In this document: positions 1 to 10,700 of the stretch, in pieces
How positions within the stretch are numbered: position 1 is the first letter of the stretch
Layout of the letters: each line of letters starts with the position of its first letter
Translations under genes and position numbers: made by a program
From: Symbiodinium kawagutii
Lineage: Eukaryota; Sar; Dinophyceae; Suessiales; Symbiodiniaceae
Assembly (NCBI GenBank): GCA_009767595.1
Contig: VSDK01007123.1
Coordinates: 128,748-192,747 of the forward strand
Length of the DNA stretch: 64,000 bases
Direction of reading: 5' to 3'
Notes under the pieces: generated by a model
The model's database searches: none
The model's input: the letters and a program-made list of their open reading frames with translations, nothing else
Told to the model about the DNA's origin: nothing

Positions 1-144
1 CATTTTGCCATGGCAAGATTAGATAACGGCCTCAAGATACCTCAAGTATAGCTGATTGATCAGGAGTGATACTTGTGGCAACTCATAACTTGTTGATAGT
101 GCAATGATATGATGAACAGTTGATGCAGGACAGCATTCCTTTGA

Positions 145-830
145 ATGCAAGAAAGAAAATGGCCCCAGTGCCCCAGTGCTGCAGGCCAGGCCATCGAGCA
201 AACCATGAAAAGCAAGCTGGCCAAAAGCTGGTTCAAACAAGCACAGCAGGCCAGGCAACCAAAAAACAGAAATGGGGCCTTCAAAGTAAGGGCTGCTCAC
301 GAGGTGATGCCGGACAAAAACCCTTTGCAAATGCATGAGCAAGAAAAACTGCCCACAGTAGCTGGAACTTGTCTTGCACTGAGTTCCCCAGCATAGTTGA
401 AGAAAACTCCCCAGCTTTTGATGATGGACATCAAGTTGGACCTGCCCAGCTGGCTGAGGCAGGATAGGATCACCTTTTGAGAGCAGGGCTGGCAGTTTCC
501 AACAGCACCAGCTCCAGCTGGAGCCCGGGCTCGGGGAGGCGTGCCGCAAACGGTGAGCAGTGGAATAGTGTGGAGATTTTCATTGCTCAGTGCCACAAAA
601 CTACCTGTGCAAGAGACTAGTTATACACTGTTTTTTTGCAAAAAGAGACTAATCTTGTTATCTGCAAGGATTGATCACTTCTTTGTCAACACGATATATG
701 TTGATACAACCACCTCTTGGTTGTAAAAATGAGATTTAGCATGATCAAATCTATAGATGCGCTGAGATATGAAAACTACACGAGGAAGTACATTGGACGC
801 TTGTCAAAATGGGAGTACGAACTCAAGTAG
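145..830 (+). CDS. 3' part of an unrecognised plus-strand spliced gene
   Basis: The gene enters from the left. Proposed exons are: one open from about 145 ending at 285 before GTAAGG; 403-462, phase 0 to 0, ending AG before a GA donor; about 482-552, ending before GTGAGC; and 740-830, ending in TAG. The last junction joins phase 2 to phase 2 and gives the tail motif RKRMIKSIDALRYENYTRKY, ending KWEYELK. The product looks basic and helical, and no family was recognised. The last two exons are the most secure. The first two could be read differently because the opposite strand is also open over 19-549. The gene ends tail-to-tail with the minus-strand gene that follows. Confidence 0.55.
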
Positions 831-1116
831 GGAAGCAGCACCAAAAATATGATTGGCTTGGAAACACCCGAATCTGCTTGTTAGCTGTGTTTGATTCCCT
901 ACAATCAAGCTACATGATCAAACAGTACTGCACAACCGTAACATATATTCATTGACTACCATCGTTAATCCAACCAGGATCAAGCTCATACCAACGCGCA
1001 TGTGGGCAAACTACCAACAACTCATGAACCAATGGTAGGCTGTTCACAAGTAACGCCACTACCAAGGACTAACCACAACAGACCAAGTCCATGAGCCTCA
1101 CCACTCAGTGAGCCCC

Positions 1117-1747
1117 TCAGCCCCCGCGCCTGATGGACACTTCCGTACCATTGCGGCACTTGCACCAGTACTTTCCCGCGGGATACTGCGCTGTGACCTG
1201 CGCGCAAAGCGCAGAGTCGATCTTTTCCCACGACCTTGGCTATAGGTTTACTGACATTTTTCAATGGGCCTAAAGTTAACTACCATGGCTATAGGTTTAC
1301 TACCTTGGCTATAGGTTTTCCCATTACCTGAGCTAAGGTGAACAATGGGCTGACATTTTTACATTACTGGGCACCGATAATCACACTGGCTTTAACACTG
1401 AGGATCTTTTTGTTTGGTGATCAGCCATATTTGGTGATGTGACAAGTAACCAGGATTCGAATAATTGATGTCCATGAACCAAATATTCAGAAACCGACAT
1501 TAAATGGGGCTCCGAATCGCCTTGGGCGAAACTTGGCTTCAGAAGCGGGGACCCCTTCTGGACATCTGAGCCTCAGCTAGAGACTTGTCAGCGTATCCGG
1601 CCAGGATTGACAGCTGTACCCTCATTATTTTGAATGACTTGCTGATGCTTTGCGAAAAGGTGGGAGACCCACCACGCATCATCCAGAATTGATCGATCGG
1701 AGGGGCTTCTTTGGAAGATCGCCAGTCGGGTGCCACCACTTGTGACC
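1117..1747 (-). CDS. C-terminal exons of the GFA-EGF gene
   Basis: Exon 1747-1572 starts after TTCAG in phase 1, matching the phase-1 end of the preceding EGF exon. It encodes a polar segment (VAPDWRSSKEAPPIDQFW) followed by a likely helix (SISKSFKIMRVQLSILAGYA). It probably ends at GAG before a GC donor; a GT donor at AGG/GTACAG is the alternative. Exon 1197-1117 follows a GCGCAG acceptor, continues in phase 0, contains KYWCKCRNGTE and stops at TGA (1119-1117). Strong frame agreement supports the exons, but the last junction is a choice between two donors. Confidence 0.65.
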
Positions 1748-4700
1748 CTGAACCATCAAGGGTACCAGCCGTAGACTAGCATGAGCGTACCATCATTGAC
1801 CATTCACCATCAACTCTCCATCATCTAAGCAGCATTTCGCAACGCAGTGACCATGACTAACTGACCATCACCTAACCAACTTACAGCATGAACAAACTAG
1901 CAATCATCCGACCATCGACAATCCGCACCACTTATATAATCATATAATCATATGATTGATAAGCATTCAAACATCAACTAATCATTACAAGGCTTTGGGT
2001 CAATAACCCATCGGTATCCCCAATGACTACCATAATAGCCAGCAATGCTTGGTTCTGGGCAGGTATCTGGTTGGTGGTTTCAACCCTGATGAAACCTATA
2101 AGTCAACCAACCATCCATTTGTTAAACTAGGGAAAACAAAAAACAAAATCAAACCACCAAACACCAGTTGCTTAACCATTATTGTAGGTTTTCATCCCCT
2201 ATTATCACCCCTTGCTATTGGTTATAACTTATAACTATTTACAACCCCTATAAAACCCTATAAAACCTATTGAACAAATCCACCACACAACCATTAAAAA
2301 CATTTGTAAAACCCTAAACCGGGTATCCTAAGTAGCCAGCTTGACCGCCAAGCCTCACCGTCCATGCGCGCCTCTGTAGCATTGCAGCTGGCCCCTTCGA
2401 GACGCCGGTCGGGGGCGGCCGAGGCGTTGGAGGTTCCGAAGATCTCGCAGTTCTCGCCGCTGTAACCTGGCGATGCGGTGAGATCTGTGGGAAATCCATG
2501 GGTTTTTGTAGGTTTTTATCGTGGGATGGGTTTTGTTGTAAGGCTTTTTTTGTGGGAAATCTATGGAATTGGTTAGGATTTTATAGTGGTATCTATGGGA
2601 ATCTATGGTTTTGATAATGTTTTTTAATGGTAAATCTAGGGATTCTAATTCGTAATCAATTACGATTTCTAGTAGCGTCATGATGTTTAACCCAGGTTTG
2701 GTAGGGAATGGTTGAAATCAATGGGTTTTATAGTGATGTTTAAAGGAAATTCAGGGTTTGTTTGAATGATCAATAGTGGATCCTAGTGCCAAAATTGTGG
2801 TGAACTAAGGGTTTGTCAATTGATGGGTAATCATGGCTCATAATGGAAAGCTGACAATGATCTTAACAAACAGTTTTTTTTGTCTTTTTAGAGTGGATTC
2901 TGATGCTTAAAGGGTGGTTGAAGTTACTGTATGTTTTTTTTCACATTGGTCTCTCATGAGTTGAAATGATGGTTCGTGATGGGCAGTCCCCGGTTTAAAT
3001 GATCAATCGTGAGTTGTGAGTTGTAATGGAAAAAGGATGGTAACCAACTAACCAACCAAGCAAGCAAGCAACCAAGCAACAAACCAACCAAGCAAGCAAG
3101 CAAGCAACCAACCAAGTAACCAAGCAACCAACCAACCAAGCAACCTATTGAGGAAGGCAACCAGGGCTGAGGATTACCCCTTGCCCCCGCAAGGCACCGA
3201 ATAGACATTCACATCGATGCTGAAAGTTCGGAAGGTCCACGCAGGTCCTGAGCCGGCGGGAAGATCCACCTCTATGGCGAATGCAAAAAAAAGGTGGATC
3301 ATGATCATTAGTAAGGATTGATGATCATAAGTTCCACCTCCTTCATGATCATAAGGATCTATGTATCATAAGGCGGTTGATGATACGGATCATAAGGGCT
3401 GATCTAACGAAACATAGTGGGGATATGCATAAATAAATGAGTTTCTCATCGGGCGTTCCACAATTGAGCTGAAAGTGCCAGCAAAACAGCAGTCAGTCCG
3501 TCCCAGCAGGTCTTGGCAACAGTCACACTATCTTTAGGAGTGGTGCTCTCGCAGTTGCTCGATCAAGCCAGCAGAGTTCTACCATGACTGGTAGTTGCCC
3601 GATCGTAGAGTGGCCTAGGAGTGCATGTCATTGGCCCTGCTTGCCAGCCCGGGGCTCAGACCCTCCATTTTGACAAGGTTGGTGGGTGCACTTGGAGCAG
3701 TAGCCCTGAAAATCCTGGCGGCGACAGCACAACATGGTCGCCACTGCCATGTGTATTGGCGACATGAACCCACGGGGCAGGAAATCGACTTTGCTTCGAA
3801 CAAAGGGGGACCCTACAAATAGTGGTTAATAACGGTGATGAACAAGGGGCATGACAAGCAATAATAGGGGTGATATATCTACTGTCCATGGATTGGGATA
3901 TGAAAACTGGGTATGGGAAGGATTCTGACCAAGTCTTGTCCCCATGCCTCGCCACCGAGCCATGCAAAGGCCACGCTTTTTCTGCAGATGTTTGGGCACA
4001 CCAAAGGAATCTGGCTGATCTGACCGAATCTAACCTGCATATTTCAAACGATCCAGGTCATCATCTGGCAGTTGGTACCACTTTTGCATCATGGAGCAGC
4101 AAATGTGGATGACGCGATACCTCATGGGCAGTCAGGTCACACCCCTGCCTGGAATTCATAATGGATGGATCAGTAGTTGGAGTCTTTTCTGAAGACTCAA
4201 ATACCAACACTTCGAGATGGCTTGAGGAGGTTGGCAATTATATCTAGTTGGTAACTCGAGTTGACAACATGCATAAGTGATTATTGGCCGCTGTCATTAA
4301 TGGTCGTGATATCGAACATCAATTGTTATATATGTTGTTATCAATAAGCGTTGCTTACCATTACAATCTGTGCCCCAAAGCATTTATCTCTCGGTTTACA
4401 CCTGCCTGAGTTGAGGCCTACCAGTCAGGTCGGGGATGACGTCATCAGTTCTGCCTCCAGTGCAATCCCAGTTACCAAGCCCCAGGCTGCGAGAAGACGT
4501 CGCTGTCTTCCAAGGTCCCTGCCGCGGGCCAAACGCAGTCAGGCTGGCTATCGTAGACAATGGTCATGTCTGTGCCACAGGCCGCGCAAAAATGCCGTTG
4601 CCCGTGGTTGGTGGTTCCTGGCAGGCGTCAGAAAGGCAATGCCCACCTGGGGATGGTGGTAGGCACGGCCGCCAGTTACCGTCACGTAAGCACTACTCAC

Positions 4701-7700
4701 CACACAGATTGAAAACGCCTTGTCATTTCATGTGATTCTTCATCATTGGAGTCGCAAAATCATGCAAATGATCACTTTCCCTTAGCAATTAACACCTGCA
4801 TAGACTGCGACCTTCACCAGTTCTGAAGATTTCATGATGACTCGATCAAATATTTGCCGCTAGCGGTTCTATGATCCTAGAATTGCATTGCTCACCTGAT
4901 TCCCGTATCAATACTAAGTGTAAACAAATAGGACCAAACCATGTGACAAACAAGTGCATGACAAATATTGCTCCATTGCTCCTTTGACTAATGTCAGTTT
5001 TAAGGGTGCCCCCACAGTCGCTTGTCTTATATCTTGCAAGGGTGGATGCTCTTGTGACCATGGACTATGTTTGACCATGCTTGACCTATCATTCAACCTT
5101 CACCCCTGGCGGTTTACCATAGGTTTGCTGCCTATCATCCCATGGGTTTCCTACCTATCATGCCATGCCATGACCCTCGGGCGTTCACCCATGCGACAAG
5201 TTGTCCAAGCCGCGGATGAGGCGCAAAGTCTTGGAGTTGGTCCAGCGAAATGTGTCCACGGAGGCTGGAACCCAGGTCTGTGCCACTGAGCCGCTGAGTC
5301 CTGAGACGTTGCCACGGTACCAGGAACCCATGGCTCCTCGGGATGAGCTGGTGGGGGTTACCTGTTAGGCATTGTGAACAAGTAACAAAGGTAGCTCAGA
5401 AGGCTTAGCATATGCTCAATTGTGCGACTGATGGTTGATAAATAACAATAGTGGCACACATAAACAGGTTGACATGTGGACAGCAAACAACGAACGGCAA
5501 ACAGCGAACAAAGTTTCATTTGTTCCATATTTGGTAAGTAAGTGTTGACTGATGCTGAATCCATAGTCATTATATACCTAGTAGCAGCCACATCGGCCAA
5601 TTTCTAGTGTTTCTATCAAAACGGGCGACTTTGGAAGGACACGGATAGTGTCATTTTGTCGATATGCCCGTATCCAAGACTCAGGTGGCACCAAAAGCAC
5701 ATGTTCTACAAGTCAGGTCTGTTGTTGGGCGTCCAAATTTGGAAGGTAGTGGTACGAGTCAAAACAGCCAACCGCGATCGATCTGGTAGCAATGCTGCCT
5801 ACGTTGGGGGCACGCAATGTCTGGACAAAGCCAAGGTTGGTGATTGAAAAGCTGAGATGGAAACAATTGAATTCCCTTCCTCTACTATCAATATCAACCC
5901 CTCCTTCCAACTAAACCAGCGTTTTTGGATAGGGGTTTGACATATCATGGCAAATTGACTTTGTTTGGATCACACTGTGGTCTTCGTACCAACAGGGACA
6001 CAACGGCAGTGTGGGTCTGTACAAACTCGCTGATGGTGACATGCAATAGAAAAGGTCTCAAGCCCACACATAGTAATCCACAAACCGACGAACCGACAGG
6101 CCCACTGACCAACGAACTTGGATTGCTCTTAGTAGCTCAAATGGTCTTTAAACAAAAAACAAACAATACGGCCCCATTCCGAAATGCTTGCTCACTCATC
6201 AAGAAGCGATCGCAAGCATCTTGATCCTATAAGCATTGAATATTGGTCCCAGACTCATGAATGTTCTCCAGAACATTGCAACGAGAACAAATCGTGCTGG
6301 CTGTCATTGCAATATAGTGCAATCACATCAACATCAATATGCCTTGCATTTGTTGACTATGGGCCAAATGATCCCAAACTGTTCCTGCGTAAGATCCAAC
6401 GGATCGACTAATGGACGGCCAGAGCTAGTCGATGATCAAACAAACGCCACTGCAATACACTAGTTGGTGGTTCAACCCCTATGAAGAATATGCTTGTCAC
6501 CCAAAGATTCGTTCATCATCAAAATTGCGAACATGCAAACAAAAGTGAACCAAACCACCAGCCAGAATACATCAGACTAGTGTCTTGGGTGCCTTGTTTA
6601 CATCATAACTAGTTGGTGGTTCGAAGCCCTATGAAAAATATGCTCGTCAACCAGCTAGCTGTTTACAATTACTAGGGAAAATAATCAAAATACTTGAAAC
6701 CACCAACCAGTGTCTGGTTATTAGTCAACCAACCAGGTACCATAACTAATATTTTACACATATTATACCTAGTTGGTGGATGTTGGTGGTTTGAACCAAC
6801 CAAATAACTACAACCATAACCCCATGGGGCCGCCTTGTCCCTCGCGTTCCGCCGCCAGGCATCTCCGGCAGAGCTTGCAGTAGCAATGCTGCGCTTCACC
6901 GGGGATCAACGAGGCCTCGAAACTGCACTGCCTGAGCCATGGGGAGCCCAACGGCCACGGAAGGTCACCTAAGGATGGTGATTCACCACCCAAGATTGGT
7001 GGATTTATAGGTGATGAAAACCACCAGATTGGTGTATTACTGTATCAAATTGGTGGATATACACGATGATTATGGTTGATTAGAGGCATATGAGGGATGA
7101 TTCGATTCAGCTATGGTGGTTTATTTCTAGTAGTGGTGAATGTAAAGGATGATTGAGGGGTAGCCCTATCTTGAGAAACCACCATCTGACTTGGTGATGA
7201 CTTGTAGTCACCAAAATCGCCTGTGGGTCCAAAGCTACCCCAGTGATCCGCAGTGTTCCAGGAGCGGAATTGTCAAAGTCCGGCTGTTCACCCAAATGTC
7301 GCATGGTGAAGGACACACTTGCAGTAGTATACAAGTACGTCAGCATCAAACAAGGTCCAAGAAATATGCCATTCAGTGCACTGAGCTAAAAAAGGGGGAA
7401 AACAATCAGGGAAACATTACCTGTCATGGCCACCATGACAAATCAAAAGAAAGACAGTATAGTAGCTTCATGACACCAAACATAGCTTTTGGGCAAGGAT
7501 GCTGATGACATTGAAACACATTGAGCCAAGTTTAATCATGCTCACCAAGCTTGTGAAACAGGATGTGTACCATATTTGCATAAACACACATTGCGCAAGT
7601 CTCAATGCAAACATAAGAATGAAGTAAGATGTAGAATGTAGACATCAACATCCTTTTTCATACAGAAACGCAGTCACATCTTCATGCTGGTTGTGGTCAA

Positions 7701-10700
7701 CTGATGGTGATCGGACTGTTCTGAACAAGCTGGTCGATTCCAGTTGACACCGGTCCCCATGCTTCCAGGTTTCTACATGTTTCAACCGTTGTTGCTCGGG
7801 GTTGGTTACCTACGTAACAACTGGAAGAGTTGATGGTGCCAAACCACGACACGACACCGCCAGGCCACTTGCAGGAACAGTATCCCCGAATCGTCTCGCT
7901 GCGCCGGGGTGTGCTGCTGCGTTGGGGCCGCGCGTCCCACCACGCAGGGCGACTCAAAGGCAGCCATTCGTCGAAAGTGCTCTGCCACTCCTTGGCACGG
8001 TGGCTATGCTGATTCTTTGCTAAGGGATCATGGAAGGGCTATATATTTAGGGGTAGGTCTATATAGACTTACAGTAACGGTGGTAATAATCAATCAATTT
8101 TGGTTCCTGCAAGGAACTTGGAGTAGATCTGTAAGATTTTTGAAGGTTTTGGTGAAGAACGTGTGAGGAAACAGTTTGAGATCCAGGATCTGGAACAAAT
8201 CACTGAAGCTCAAGAATCAAAGCGGATGGCCCCAATGCCTGCATGGCCAATTTAAGTTGTCAGCAAGAAATATCATCAAGACCATGTTCTTCTTCACCAT
8301 CCAAACTGAAAGGATCGGATCAATCCAACCATATCTATACAATATAGTTGTTTGTTCCTTTTTTCCGAATAATGCCCCCAAAAAACTCTTTGCCTCTCAT
8401 GCAAACATTGTCGTCTGAAGTCGTTTGTGTACTTGGGCGCTTGGGAAGTTGCTGTCCACAGCGGACTGCCAGCGGTCGCAAGCACCGAGGATCTAGTGCC
8501 AAGTGATCGGGGATGGTGTCATCTTCCACAGATCCCAAGCAAAGGTAGGAAAGCTTTCTTCCACCTGGGCAGTTCCCAAAACTGCTCATGATCAGCTGAG
8601 AAGTATGGCTACAAACGTCAACAAAAACGATAACGGTTATTTTTGTTTTTTGAACATAAAACCAATAGAATGCAGGCTATGATACATATGCTTGTGATGA
8701 TGAGATATGAAGAGCACCGATTTCTATTCCCAAGTGATGGTGTTTTCATTCGATCCTGCTTGGTTCACAGCTCAAGTCCTTTGTCGCAGCCCGCACATGG
8801 CTTGATTGAGTCTGTGAAGGTAGATACAAATATACAAAATGGCAGTGGGTCAAAACGTCAAAACCCTGTACCCCTGGTTCCCCAATCATTAACCATTATT
8901 TTCCCTACTATTGTTCGTTGTTATCCCTCATGAAATTGGTTGTTCAACTGCTTGACCCATAGCCACATGCATGAGCCATGAGTTAATCTTTAGCTTTGGA
9001 ACCTTCTTCTCTTTCATGGGACACGGGCAGCAGCAAAGACCGGGACAGTTTCTGATCATCCGGACGTCTCCGGACAGTGCTTGGAAGAGATCAATGATAG
9101 CGGAAGTACATGGAGATGCCCTAAACCACCCTGTCCCATGTTGGCACCTTGCGCGCTTTGGGACAGGCGGCTGACCCCTCGAATTCCAAGTCTTGTATAG
9201 CAGTTGCCACACATAAACCTGGCTGCCAGCGCAGCATCTGCTGAAGGAGTTTCAGCTGTCCCGAAAAGGATTGGTAAACAGGTTCGGAAGGTTATGGAAC
9301 ATGAACATTTCCGTATTTGATGCACACCCCGGTAAAGATTGATAAACATCTGGTGAAATCCAGATCCATATCAAAAAACACTATGGCTGGTCGGTTTACA
9401 AGGAATGATCAGCATAATCATTTATCGTTTGGCAGTTTCAAACCCTTCTGAAGAATATTATCATATCATTAGCCAACCATCCCAAATGTTGAGAAACATC
9501 AACATGCTTAAAACCACCAAGTAGTCTTTATTTGGGTGTCTCTTTCTTGGAGTATCTGCAATTCACTGCTTTCCAATGAACAATATGTTGCTGCATTTGG
9601 GGGCCACCGATTAAAGATCTTTTTAGACAACATCATATTCCATGCTTCTCTCACAAAATGTGGACCAGCACAACGAGCAACCCAGAGTGGAAACGATATC
9701 CAACCGCGGCCGCGTTTTCGAAGTCTCCTACACATGATATCCCTTCCTCGAGTTCACCCACCTCAGTAGTTTTGTGAAAACCATGATCATGTTTATATCT
9801 CAGTTCTAACTCAAACTCAGCGGAAATACTCAGCACCTGAAAATCAGCGTTCAGCCAGCCCACCTTTCGACAGGTCCCAGAAAGCCGCAAGAATCGGACT
9901 GGTGCACTTGCAGCAAACTACCTCCTTTCAAGGAAAGATTGAATGATGGTTATATAATTAATGATTCATGGTTCGACGGTGGTTAAGTGTTAAATGGTTG
10001 ATGACACAAACCCGTACCTGTAGGATCCCTGCAAGACTATCCACTGTGAAAAAGGGCAAAATTAGTTCTAAAATGATTCAGCCTTTTGAAGGCAAGCGCA
10101 ATTCAAACAGTTTATGCAAGTCCGCAGTTTCCTCACAAAGAATCACAAAGATGCATGTCCGAATGTTTGCTCCTGTAGCAATCAGGGTTTGACTGAGCCT
10201 CACAGGAGCTATGATCATGTGTGCACTATGTACTTTACCAGTATTTATGTTGACATCAAATGTTCGGACTAGTCACAACTAGTCTCGCTGCTGTGATTTT
10301 CACCTACCCTTCTCTTTGGTAAGTTGGGACCCATGATTGGTCGTCCCACCAACAAAAGTCTGTGGGACCTGGCGAGTCTTCCGGAGCCTATGGATTTGCA
10401 GCGGCTGGCTCCCTATGATATCACCATGGATACCCTGCAAGGTGCCTGGATGAAGCCGCATAACCGTGGTGAATGTAAGCAGCTACCTGGGGGCCATCAT
10501 CTAAGTAGGCATCATTCTGGTTGCATTCGAATTTCACACCACCCCATTGTCAAACTCCCGTCCTGTCTGCCAATTCACAGGTGCTGGGAGGTAGGCGGCG
10601 AACGAACTGGAATGGAAGTGTCGACAGTTGGAACAGTAGCATCTGATGGGCTTCAGTCCCTTCGCATCTTCAAAGTCACATTGCAGCTTGCAACTTCCAC

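Noticed and set aside
19..549. 176-codon minus-strand open frame
   Set aside because: It has no ATG at its start and looks like the antisense of plus-strand exons bounded by good splice sites. The plus gene also explains the stop at 830.
2355..2681. Minus frame reading RLQRRELRDLRNLQRLGRPR
   Set aside because: It is the wrong frame of the EGF exon. The EGF frame has matching phases, splice sites and all conserved cysteines.
8150..8245. Plus-strand frame reading EERVRKQFEIQDLEQITEAQ
   Set aside because: It is protein-like, but it sits inside the GFA-EGF gene. A minus-strand exon (8238-8204) with fitting phase covers part of it, so I do not call a separate plus gene.
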